From: Homalodisca vitripennis
Taxonomy: Eukaryota; Arthropoda; Insecta; Hemiptera; Cicadellidae
Direction: 5' to 3'
DNA length: 64,000 nt
Assembly (NCBI RefSeq): GCF_021130785.1
Contig: NC_060213.1
Coordinates: forward strand, 61,722,001 to 61,786,000
Part shown: piece by piece, positions 45,351 through 56,378 of the stretch
Position numbering within the stretch: position 1 is the stretch's first letter
How the letters are laid out: each line of letters opens with the position of its first letter
Notes under the pieces: model-generated
Databases searched by the model: none
What the model was told of the DNA's origin: nothing
Seen by the model: the letters and a program-made list of their open reading frames with translations, nothing else
Made by a program: the position numbers and the translations under genes

Positions 45351-45649
45351 CCCATTAATGGACAGCCTTTGAGAGAAGAGCCTAATTAAATTTCTCGTTC
45401 AATTAATTATTTCACAGCGCACTTAAACAATTAGCAACGCGAGTATCAAATTAGGGCTGTTAAAATTGAATGAATTAACAGTGTACTAGTGTACATACTA
45501 CACTATGTTTGGTTGTTAGCATAATAACGGTTGCATTAATACACCAATTGTGGGGTGAACTAGACGGGTTGAAGTGGTCGTTATCAATGCAGTGCAGTGT
45601 AATGGCATGCGGTTTAATTTGTGATCGTGTTGTATTATTAGCTGACTGC
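45175..45649 (+). repeat. Unique flank of the 152-bp satellite element, copy B
   Basis: It is the reverse complement of about 3479-3965: TATTTCACAGCGCACTTAAA, GGTTGCATTAATACACCAAT and AAACTAGACAACAAATTCAT match across the window. This proves both arrays belong to one larger repeated unit. Confidence 0.8.
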
Positions 45650-47168
45650 AAAGTGATCAGCCACTTCGACGTCAACCAACATTGGAAGCTTTGAGCTGAC
45701 GGTTACAATTAATTATTATTGCATAATTATTCATTGATGACTAAATAAACTAGTGTAAATTAAAGTGACGATTAGAGAGAAGTGTCTCTCTAGTGACTGC
45801 AACGTGATCAGCCGCTTCGACGTCAACCAACGTTGGAAGCTTTGAGCTGACGGTTACAATTAATTATTATTGCATATTAAATTATTCATTGATGACTAAA
45901 TAAACTAGTAGTAAATCAAAGTGACGAATTGAGAGAAGCGTCTCTCTAGTGACTACAAAGTGATCAGCCACTTCGCCGTCAACCAACATTGGAAGCTTTG
46001 AGCTGACGGTTTACAATTAATTATTATTGCATAATTATTCATTGATGACTAAATAAACTAGTGTAAATTAAAGTGACGAATTGAGAGAAGCGTCTCTCTA
46101 GTGACTACAAAGTGATCAGCCACTTCGCCGTCAACCAACATTGGAAGCTTTGAGCTGACGGTTACAATTAATTATTACTGCATAACTATTCATTGATGAC
46201 TAAATAAACCTAGTAGTAAATCAAAGTGACGAATTGAGAGAAGCGTCTCTCTAGTGACTACAAAGTGATCAGCCACTTCGCCGTCAACCAACATTGGAAG
46301 CTTTGAGCTGACGGTTACAATTAATTATTATTGCATAATTATTCATTGATGACGTAATAAACTAGTGGTAAATCAAAGTGACGAATAGAGAGAAGCGTCT
46401 CTCTAGTGACTACAAAGTGATCAGCCACTTCGCCGTCAACCAACATTGGAAGCTTTGAGCTGACGGTTTCAATTAATTATTATTGCATAATTATTCATTG
46501 ATGACTAAATAAACTAGTAGTAAATCAAAGTGACGAATTGAGAGAAGCGTCTCTCTAGTGACTACAAAGTGATCAGCCACTTCGCCGTCAACCAACATTG
46601 GAAGCTTTGAGCTGACGGTTACAATTAATTATTACTGCATAATTATTCATTGATGACTAAATAAACTAGTAGTAAATCAAAGTGACGAATTGAGAGAAGC
46701 GTCTCTCTAGTGACTACAAAGTGATCAGCCACTTCGCCGTCAACCAACATTGGAAGCTTTGAGCTGACGGTTTACAGTTAATTATTATTGCATAATTATT
46801 CATTGATGACTAAATAAACCTAGTGTAAATTAAAGTGACGAAATTGAGAGAAGCGTCTCTCTAGTGACTACAAAGTGATCAGCCACTTCGCCGTCAACCA
46901 ACATTGGAAGCTTTGAGCTGACGGTTACAATTAATTATTACTGCATAATTATTCATTGATGACTAAATAAACTAGTGGTAAATCAAAGTGACGAATTGAG
47001 AGAAGCGTCTCTCTAGTGACTACAAAGTGATCAGCCACTTCGCCGTCAACCAACATTGGAAGCTTTGAGCTGACGGTTACAATTAATTATTATTGCATAA
47101 TTATTCATTGATGACTAAATAAACCTAGTGGTAAATCAAAGTGACGAATAAAGAGGTGAGTCTCCCTA
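45650..47168 (+). repeat. 152-bp satellite, copy B (10 units)
   Basis: The landmark GTGATCAGCC recurs at 45653, 45804, 45960, 46112, 46265, 46417, 46569, 46721, 46875 and 47027. Each unit includes CAACCAACATTGGAAGC, GAGCTGACGGTT, ATTATTCATTGATGAC and a conserved small hairpin (AGAGAGA, AGCG, TCTCTCT). The array ends at TCTCCCTAG. Orientation is opposite to copy A at 2752-3478. Confidence 0.97.
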
Positions 47169-47169
47169 G

Positions 47170-48920
47170 TGCTTTTGATCCAGCTCGGTGCATAATGGGA
47201 GAGAACTGAAAGAGACTGCCCTCTGTAATAGAAGAATACAAAAAGAACAGTTCAAGATCACTGTCAGCTCTTTGAGATCAATGAATCATTGTCAGTTACA
47301 GTAAAACAACGCAACCCATCCGCCTTGTTTAATGTAGCCGTAATATTTCAAGAAAGGGGGGTTTTAGCTAACCCTTTTAAGGTGGAGCAATTTCATTGAT
47401 TTAGTGTTTTGATGCATTCATTAATTAAATTGTAGAATTACAGTAATGTTTTAACCACATATTAAGGTAGCTTTTTAAAAGGCAATAGAAATTGAAAATC
47501 TTTTTCACTCCAGGAAGAATTATAGATATTTGAAGTACTTAGTTATTTTTGGGCTATGTTGTAACCAGGCTCAAGAAAATATAACTCATGGTAAGGATAT
47601 GAATTTGCTATCATGATTGGAATAAAAATGACAGGGAAAGTAAATATTTTATATTGTTGAGACATATTTTATATAAACTATATAAAATATTTATTTCACC
47701 GTTTTTAGCTGTTAATCGGTGAGCCTGATTTCAAAACGGTCAGAAATACAACATTGAATATATACAGGTATATATGAATGTTGATGGTAATAGAAAAATG
47801 CTTTTTTTCGTCTTTTGGGATCTATGAAATGATCAAGGATTGTGATTATGAAATCTCTTGAACCATTTTAAAAAGTCCAAATAATCAAGATGATTCGTTG
47901 TTTCAAATGTAGCGATGGGTGATTTTGAAGGTTTACCGTTTTCTTTTCGTATTGTTCAACTTTATGTATTAAGTTGTTGATGTATTTAGTTGTTAAGGAT
48001 AGATAAAAATCCTCGAAATGTACGGCTCAATTCTTTTAACATATAATGACAAAAAAAATTTGCAATCCTGTTATCCTTTCAAATCAGGGTGATGTTGTAG
48101 TGATCATCATTGATACCGGCCCAATTGCAAGATCGGTAAGTCCTTACAGGTGATTATGCAAACCTAGAGGTAACTAGAAACAAAACCTCAGATGAACACA
48201 GATGTAACGATTGAGCTACTTCTATGCTACAAGTTGGGTTTATGAAAGTATACTTCATTAATTCAACTTTCAATTCTTCTACACAATGATGAAACCTTTC
48301 CTAGATTCTCTCCTAGAAAATATCCATGGCATTGATATGGGGACAAAACGTAAACAGTATTCTCAAAGTTAACAGAGTATCTTTTAAGGCCCAGAGTGTA
48401 ACATACATATAAAGACTAAAAGCACTATCAGCAGATGCTTATTATACTATACTCGTATATAATTTTAATGTAAGTGCGTTATTGAAACCAACAAAGAATA
48501 CCACAATATTATCCCTACATTACTTTGCATGACAAATTTAATCTCTTTTCATTCTGAGTGTACAGAGATAACCTTAATTTGCATTTTATCTTTTGTTCCA
48601 TAATTCATTCTTATAAGCTGCATTTGTCTCTGAACATTCATCATTGGGAAAGATTCCTTATCTTTATAAATTGTAATAGTAAAGTTATTCTTTAGCCTCA
48701 AATACACTTTTTAACGCCATTACATAACAGGTTAGATACCTGTTTAGATACACGAAGTACGTAAGTATGATATAAATGAGAGCTAATCTTTGGTACAACC
48801 AATTGAAAACTACGAATATATATATTTTTAATTGAACTCGAATAGAGAACTAAGCATATCAAATTCGTATTCTTAAAACGATAATTATTGTTATAAGTAA
48901 ACTCTTTTCGCATTGCTAAT
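47170..48920. other. AT-rich DNA without recognised features
   Basis: No gene or named repeat is seen. Confidence 0.2.
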
Positions 48921-48929
48921 ATTATTTAT

Positions 48930-49420
48930 TACTGTTCACCTCGTTTTAAGACTTATTTTTTATCTCATTTCAACGTTCAACGTTCGTTTTGCCTGTATAC
49001 ATGGTCTCAAGCGTTTTGCTAGATACTTGCCGTTGGATGTCAGAGTGATGCTGGTGAAGACAAGTTTTCCTCATTCAATTACTGTGATATGGTGGCCAAT
49101 GACATGACTGTTGATCTTCCTAATAAGATTTAGCGTGCAAAGAATTATTATAATCGTTTATTTCGAGTTACGACGAAATGATCATGTCTTCTTATTTTGA
49201 GCAATTATCCTTATTAAAATCTAAAGTACTTGGATATCTTCGTTTATTTAGTCTGTTGCACGCAATAATCCATAGTGCTTGTTCGAGTTATTTGGCCATA
49301 ATTTTGTTTTTATGTATGATATTAGTAGTACACGTAGAACCCATAGATATGCATCTTTGTTATCAAATCCAATTCATCGAACAGTCATAAGTAACAAATA
49401 TTTAATTGTTTCCACATGTT
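48930..49420 (+). pseudogene. 3' end of LINE ORF2 (CR1/Jockey-like), broken
   Basis: In shifting frames the plus strand reads ACIHGLKRFARYLPLDVR, then VMLVKTSFPH, then MVANDMTVDLPNKI, then a stop, then RAKNYY, then SSYFEQLSLL and LLHAIIHSACSSYLA. This is the thumb-to-tail region that follows the reverse transcriptase in CR1/Jockey-type ORF2 proteins, where LVKTLLFPH...D and SLLHAI...P.YL patterns are usual. At least two frameshifts and stops are present. A possible LWNA remnant (near 49430) marks the approach to the ORF end. Confidence 0.75.
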
Positions 49421-51454
49421 GATTGTGGAACGCTCACATCAGAATAATTAATGAGAGTGCAGTCGCTTTCTAACTGAAGTAAGGGTCCGATTCGGCGGGA
49501 GTGACGGTTGGTAGTTCTTGTGGTCGCACTTGGGGTAACTGTGAATGTAACTGAGTGAATGTGATGAGTGTGTAAGATGATAAGGACAGGGTATTTTTAT
49601 TAGTTTCCTATTGTATTGAAGAGATGTTTGTTACGGTTTTTCTATAAAATCAATTATAAGTTTTAAATGCCAATTTTTATGATGGATACATGATGTAATG
49701 TTTAATTAAACATAATTTTTAGAAATAATTATATTGTATTTGATTTGTTTGTGTGTAGAAGGATAAGTGATAAAGAGGAATTTTATGTCTTTACTTTAAT
49801 TCTATAAATAAAGACATTTTAAATTTAATTTTTCATTATCACATTCATACATCGACTGCTGTTAGTACTTGCACAGTGTTCACATGCTCGAAGGACAAGA
49901 ACTATACATAGATTCTTTTTTTATTTTATGATATTAATGATCTAGATACCTGAATAGTGTTTTTATATGCTTACCTAAAATTTGAAAGTAACGTTAGGGT
50001 TCTCCCAGGCTGGTGGAACGATTGATTATATCAATTGTTGTGCAGCGTTTTCTCATCGGACTGTTTTAGCTAATTTGGTTGTTCCTTTAACCATTCTTGT
50101 GGATAATGCGCTAATTGTGAAGTTCATTGCTAGCGGAGTGGAAAAGTACAGATCTTATCTTTAGACCTTCATGAACTAGCTTCAGAGCTTCGACTACCCT
50201 TAGGCTAAGCCATCTTATTTGGGTATCTCGAGTTGCTCTAGATAGAGGGAAGACTGTTTTTATCTAGATGTCTTACTAAGTGCACTTCATTCAAACCCCA
50301 AGTTTACAGGACTTGAGGGCCACTAGAATCAATGATTATGAAGATAACAATGGTTATTGCTTTCAACAGTAGTGGTGGTTAGAATTTGATCCAGTCAAAA
50401 CTCTGGACTTCAGTAGGTCGGAGGAATGCGCCTGGCGAGTTGTGTAGAGTGAGATAGTGTTATTCCTCTGCTCATACAAAATACCTACACTGAGGTCCGT
50501 CCTGTGGGGTTTTAATTCAGGGATTATTTTCCTATTCAAATCTTACTGTTTCTCATTTCCATTTATGTTGGTGGTAACATTAAAACATCAATCTTTTTGA
50601 CTCGACTGGTAACTTAAATTTGCAAATTTTCTTGGACCATCAGTATGATGGTTTTGAGTAGGCCAATGGACTATTCCATACCTAAAGTGTACAAAGAATA
50701 GAGAATTGTTAATTTGAATCCATTAAAATTCATTGACTTCTTTACTTGTCCAGCGTGCAGAAAATCTCTACCTTATATGATCATGTATATGCCCGAATAG
50801 AGATTCAACCACTTTGATTCAAGGCGACAGAGGCGTAAATTAACCAGATGTGGAGATGTTAAACATTTCCAAAAAGTCACTCAAAGATCTTTACATAAAT
50901 AACAATAACTTTGGTCAGTATTCGTGAAGACGTTCTCTAGTACGATAATGAGGAAAGTGAGATCTAAGAAATATTTAAGGCTCTTTAAATACAATACGAG
51001 TTGTTGCAATCGCACAGCTTCATTATAATTTAGAGTTAAAAAGAACCACACTACAAAGTTTCAAGATTGTAAGCTTTTTAATGTTTTTAAGAATGAACCA
51101 ATGAACAAGCTGAAAACTCGTGTAACGAAATTAATGAAACACGATTTGTAGCTAATGCCATTTTGGCTACATTGAATGTATCAAATAGTTTTTCATCAAA
51201 TAATTTACGACCATTGAAACATACAGAAAACACATAAAAACCATTTTTAAGGATGATTGTGTGCCATCCCAAAGTTTAGCTCTATTGGTATGGTTAGGTT
51301 TCACGTAGAAAAGAACAATACGCCGACCCCAAATTGTACCGAATTACACTACGGTAATAGGCGTATCGCATTCCCTTTCAACAATTTCACCTTCCTGTAC
51401 AGTTTTAAATTTCTACCATTCACTCTAATAATCTCCAGTTATTTCGAAAAAGTT
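49421..51454. other. Mostly AT-rich; unassigned open frame at 49982-50164
   Basis: The 60-codon plus frame (residues such as GFSQAGGTIDYINCCAAFSH) looks protein-like but has no family I recognise. Confidence 0.15.
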
Positions 51455-51469
51455 TCATGTTCCACTAAC

Positions 51470-51719
51470 ATCAGCTGGCTCCCCCTTCACCCGCATGTTT
51501 TTAAACTGATTTCTCCGTTTCTCATACGTGGGAACTGAGAGTACAGGGTGTTCAGGAACTGGTGGCTCAAGGTGTGCTCTTTCCGATACCTGCTTTTGTC
51601 GCCCAACCCGCGGCGTGGCGCGAACTGAAGCTGAGTTTACCGTAGCAACATCCCCGGACAATGGGCTACTGATGGGGTTCTCACGAGACCCGGGTGGTAC
51701 AAGGGCGGAGGGTACCTGA
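51470..51719 (-). CDS. Candidate coding exon, proline-rich, unknown protein
   Basis: This is the best candidate host exon in the window. On the minus strand an acceptor (CTATCTTCCGGCCTAG) opens a GC-rich frame of about 83 codons. It contains QVPSALVPPGSRENP, then SGDVATVNSASVRATP, then PPVPEHPVLSVPTYEKRR and NQFKNMRVKGEPAD. A GTTAGT donor could end the exon at 51470; otherwise the frame runs five codons further to a TGA (51455). The whole open frame reaches back to an ATG at 51835, but composition becomes AT-rich beyond the acceptor, so the exon probably starts there. The charged YEKRRNQFKNMR block and proline-rich body suggest a disordered segment of a larger protein. I recognise no family, and a transposon origin cannot be excluded. 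Confidence 0.33.
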
Positions 51720-51839
51720 CTAGGCCGGAAGATAGGATTGTTCATGAGGGATGAGAAAAATAAGTAGCTCTTGTTAGAGTTGGAAATTTGCAAAAGAATG
51801 TTAACACAAATTGCTGTCAGCAAAGTGAATGACATTTCA

Positions 51840-53369
51840 TATGTTGGGAGTGATATTTCAAAACAAATTAACTTATGTAATAAACAGCCATGAAACTATT
51901 GGATAAACCTTTTCCTTCTATGTAATAAACAATTTAATTCGTAGAGTACAGTATGTGTTGGGCGAGAACGTCGTTCAAATATTCTTGGTTTCTTTTTTTA
52001 ACATTATCGTAATCCAAATTTTCATTGTAAAAATGAACTTAAGTGAAGATATATTTAGAAAGTTTAGAGTACTATGTTTTAAAAAACATTGTTTTTGGGT
52101 GATGATATTATTTTTTAAGTAAAAATTAATGATTTGTTAGGATCAAATGTGTGAAGTGTTTTGTACAATTAATCTAGTGACTTAAAAACCTGCTGTAATG
52201 AAACGGACTTATACGAACAATGTTAAAATGCAAGCACGTTCAATCCCTTATATTAGTCGTAGGATTATTAAAAACGTCTTATTTTCATTTTTGTATATAT
52301 GGTTTTTATTGTTTCATGTAAAGATTATACATTTTTAATATTCAAACTCTGTAGTACTAAAGGTTTTCTGAGTGACCAATAAAAATATCTAATGAACTAA
52401 AAAATGTGTTTAAATGCTTATCAAGCGTATTTTTTAAATTGATAAATCTCCCAGAAATCAACGATTAAAAGTGCTTGAAGTTTAACATTGATCTTTCAAT
52501 ACTAATAAAATCAAGATGGCCGCTAGTACAACATACTCTTAGTCAAGGTACGTGCCGAATTTCTTATTTTATATATCACAGTAAAGCATAGCATACACTG
52601 AGCTGATACAAATGAAAATAGATAAATATGAATATCATTATAAACGCAAACAAAAATCTATAGCATCAGTCACTCCTTGTCGGAATAGACTTTTTTAAAT
52701 CTAACCATTCAGATGATCCCACTGAACACTGATAGTGGCCAAAGATGTCGAGAATTTTAAATTTCTTTAAATTTTAATTCATAAGAACAACAAATACGTT
52801 AAATATCGTTCCATATAAACATAAACCATTTACGGTGGGAGTTCAAGAATGGGCACTAGTGTGTAAACAATTTAGTTACAAAACAAAATATACGGTAATG
52901 TACAGGGGTACAGTTAGAAGTAGTTAGGCGATGTTGTGGCGAGTTGTTATCTGTGGGATGAAGTCATGGGTCAATGTTCTACGGGCCGTTGGCGTGGAAA
53001 TTTCTCAAACTACCCTCCACGTGAAACACCCGTATCGGGGCATACATGTGCGTACAGATAAGGGGAGATAAGAGGGAGCCCGGGAATTTGTATTTAATCA
53101 AACATCCTACGGAAAATAAGAAAAAGAGTAACAGGGTGAAATAAAGCACACTAGACCATATGTCGCGTAACTTCTCTGAATACTCCGTGTGCATAACTGA
53201 TTTCCATATGTTTTGCGGATAGACAGACTGATAGAAAACTATGTAGGAAAGAAATATTTACTACCCCCAGGCAAGCAGAAAATAAATTTTATTAGACCAC
53301 TGGGTGTTTTATCAATAACGCCCAACCAAATTCTATGGATAGATGGACATATACTATCATTGACCTCAT
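51840..53369. other. AT-rich DNA; GC-rich patch 52970-53090
   Basis: The patch is open on the minus strand (71 codons) but shows no splice or family support. Confidence 0.2.
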
Positions 53370-53665
53370 TCTTGTCTATGCTAAAATAAAGATTTATACT
53401 AAGTTTAAGTCTTCAGATGAAATCTTTCTCGAGATATCTTGTGGATAGTTAGGTTACGCAAACGCCAACAAAATGTCCTCTCATGTATCACTATGACACG
53501 TGTTAACATATTGTATGATTGTCACAAATCTGAGTTCGTTACAAATCTGTTTGTTCTGCGATTTTCTCGTTAACATAAGAGGAACGTAAAAATGTTCGCT
53601 AACGCTCAGCCTAATATCATGGTGTGAAAAGCAGTATCATCGCACTCGATGTCACCTATTCTGGG
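53370..53665 (+). repeat. Dispersed repeat family, copy 3 (left part)
   Basis: CTCGAGATATCTTGTGGATA, CTGCGATTTTCTCGTTAACA and GTTCGCTAACGCTCAGCC match the family seen at 34590 and 39790. It is interrupted by the foldback element and resumes at 54760. Confidence 0.6.
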
Positions 53666-53666
53666 T

Positions 53667-54750
53667 GTAAAAAAGTCCCGTACGGGCTTTATAATTCCCG
53701 AATGATTACAGGTAAAGCAATAAAACTTAGTACATCATTACTGCACATATAAATATACTGTTTGAAGACATTGCAATTTCCTTGTCATGTGAGGGGGATG
53801 GCCCGCAAAGAGTCAGAAGGAAATCTTAAATGAGGGCATAGGTCGAGTAGTACATCAAATTAAAGGCTTTTATAAGTAAAGTACAATATCGCAAATCCGA
53901 CCTCAAAGGATTCACTCTTTAAACAATTACGCTGGTTTAAATTTTGAAATATTTCTAATGTAGGTCTTGTTCTATACGGTGTAATATTCTTGTCTCGGCT
54001 CAGGTTGTGAAAGTTAAACTTAGTAAATGAATACTGGACTTAGGAAATAGTTTTTAAGGTAGTGACTTTCCAGATCCAATGGAGGATGGTCTACAAGGAG
54101 TTTGGCAAAACAATTTAACATGAGGATATCTCAAGATGTACTTCATTATAAAAGGGGTTCTTTAGCAGAGATGAATGCTGAAGAGAAAAACTGGTATTAG
54201 TTATTATATTAGAAGATTCTTATTTTTAGGTTGGTCTTTGGACTTTACTTGTACATCCTACATTAAACTCTAAAACAATGTACATCTTGAGCTATGCTTA
54301 TGTTAAATTTGTTGCTGATCTCCTTGTTGACCATCTTCTATTGGATCGGAAGAATCCTAACTACCTTAGAACTATTTCTTAAGTCCAATATTCATTTACT
54401 TGCACAACTTGAGCCAAGACAAGAATATTAAACTATCTAGAACAGAACCGGCATTGTAAATGTTTCAAATTCTAAACCAGCGTCATTTTTTATGGAGTAA
54501 ACCAATCTTTTGGGGTCGGATTTGCGACATTGTATTTTAATCATAAAGGCCTTTAATTTGATGTACTACTCGAACTGTGCTCTTATTTAACATTTCCTTC
54601 TGACTTTTTGCGGGCCATTCCCCTGATGTAACAAAGAAGTGGTAGTTACTTCAAAAACTATATTTATATGTGCAGTAAAGATGTACCAAGTTTTATTGCT
54701 TTACCTGTAATCGTGTGGGAATTATCAAGCCCGTGCGGGATTTTTTTTAC
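53667..54750. mobile_element. Foldback element, about 1.08 kb, arms about 475 bp
   Basis: Left end GTAAAAAAGTCCCGTACGGG and right end CCGTGCGGGATTTTTTTTAC are inverted. The arms (about 53667-54143 and 54279-54750) remain complementary throughout, for example GATTACAGGTAAAGCAATAA against TTATTGCTTTACCTGTAATC and ATTAAAGGC against GCCTTTAAT. The loop of about 135 bp is non-coding. No clear target duplication is visible. It sits inside the older dispersed repeat. Confidence 0.85.
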
Positions 54751-54759
54751 AAGCTGTAT

Positions 54760-54910
54760 ATAAATAAAGATTCATGCAAAATTTAAATATATATGTCAGT
54801 TTGTTCTCAAATTACCATGCGCACAAACTGACAGAATAGTAGTGTTGCTGGTCCTCCTTAGTGATAGGCTTAGCTCACGCTTAGCCAATAAGAAGATAAG
54901 AGAACGTGTG
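54760..54910 (+). repeat. Dispersed repeat family, copy 3 (right part)
   Basis: AAATAAAGATTCATGCAAAA, GTTTGTTCTCAAATTACCAT and GTGATAGGCTTAGCTCACGC continue the family sequence beyond the foldback insertion, compared with the uninterrupted copy at 34590-34900. Confidence 0.6.
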
Positions 54911-55780
54911 GTTAGGAATCTGAATCATAGTTCCAGCGGTATATTACTTTTTAGGTTAGTTTAAAATTATGTTCCTAAAAGGTTGTAGCAATGTTTAACA
55001 CATAGGATTATTTAACTTATTGGTTTAACGCTAATTTTGCAATTCGTCTCCGTTTTACTCTTTAATCTAATCTAAAACTATTACATTTAACCTTTGCACT
55101 CCTAAAAATATTATAAATATGAAAACGTCTTTGTTTACTATTTTTGCTTAAACTATTTAACCTGCTGTACTGAAAATTTACATGAAAATAATTACCTTCC
55201 ATGATATGAATATAGGCCTATTCTTAATTCGAAAATCCCTCCGGGCTACGCCTCACTGGTCATTAAATAAACAGAAATCCTATCTTAGTCTCTAAAGTTG
55301 AAATATTAATCGAATTACCTTGTCAAATGTAATCAACTGTTCTGTGTAAACATTGTTTTATGACAGTGCAATCACATGTTTAATTAGTTTAACCACTTTT
55401 TCATTACTTTTATAGTGTGTAAATTCTTTTAGGAGAGCAACCATTAGTTTCCAGATTTCAGTGATTAGGTAAGTAATCATTCACCTTTGAAAATCTCCTA
55501 ACTTATAAGATTGTTCGAATTTTACCTCGAAGACTCCCTTTGAAGCAGCCGAGAAGAACTATCCTGGATGAACTATGCGAACTATGTGATCGAAGTTCGC
55601 TGGTCTGTTCTGTTGAGCTAATGTACCAATTCCAGCTTTAAATGTTGTAAAATATTAAAAATACTTTTCAGTTTATAAAGAAAAAACAAACACGTAAATA
55701 ATGTTGTTGTTAACGTACTCTTAACTTTTGACTGTACATGTTTAGAATATATTTGGTATGAGACATAAAAGACAAAGTTA
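54911..55780. other. AT-rich DNA; possible solo hAT end near 55257
   Basis: CTCCGGGCTACGCCTCACTG, read on the minus strand, begins CAGTGAGGCGTAGCC, similar to the terminal repeat of the 12465 hAT element. I could not find a partner end. Confidence 0.25.
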
Positions 55781-55799
55781 CTATCTAAATTTGACCAAA

Positions 55800-56378
55800 A
55801 AATTTAAAGACAGATAGTAGGATTTTCTGATTTACATGATCGGGAAGCAAATTAAAATCAACTATCAAAGAAAAGATACTAAGAACGAAGTAAATTATAA
55901 TCATCATAAGTATACACTGACGTATTCTTGATTATGGGAACAAGGCAAACTGAAAATTGTCGTCGGAAATACAATTCACTCAAACCAGCAATGGTCATAC
56001 AAGTGCATTGTCTACTAAATTATATGCAAAGCGGCATATATTTGCTAGAAGTGTAGATATAAAACACAAAGAAGAATAACTTTTACTATACATTTAAAGA
56101 CTGTTACGAAACCTATCTTAGTTGTCTTTTAACGGAAGTATGTTTCTCATAGCTGTGTATGTATATACATTTTCTTGATTGGGAAAAAGGTAAAATGAAC
56201 TATGGAACAAAAAATACTAAGGCCGGAGTATATTAAAATGACCATAAATATACTCTTTTAAACATATTTCCTTGATCGTGGCAAGAAGGTAAACGCAACA
56301 TTGGCGTCGGTGTAGAATAAGCACTTATGCAGGTGAGAAACGTGCGAAATCAGTGCGAAGCCGCGCGTAACTGCTACT
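55800..56378 (-). mobile_element. RTE-like LINE or SINE, copy 5 (minus, with internal duplication)
   Basis: The head, read on the minus strand, is GTTACGCGCGGCTTCGCAC at about 56352-56375. Internal TGCCACGATCAAGGAAATAT matches copy 1. A segment is duplicated: ACTAAG..CG.AGTA.ATTA...ATC.TAA.TATAC followed by CTTGAT appears at about 55880-55980 and again at about 56215-56320. Confidence 0.55.

Noticed and set aside
45475..45694. Overlapping 61-66 codon frames on both strands
   Set aside because: They lie in the satellite flank, which is repeated at 3479-3965 with stops and indels; no coding signal.
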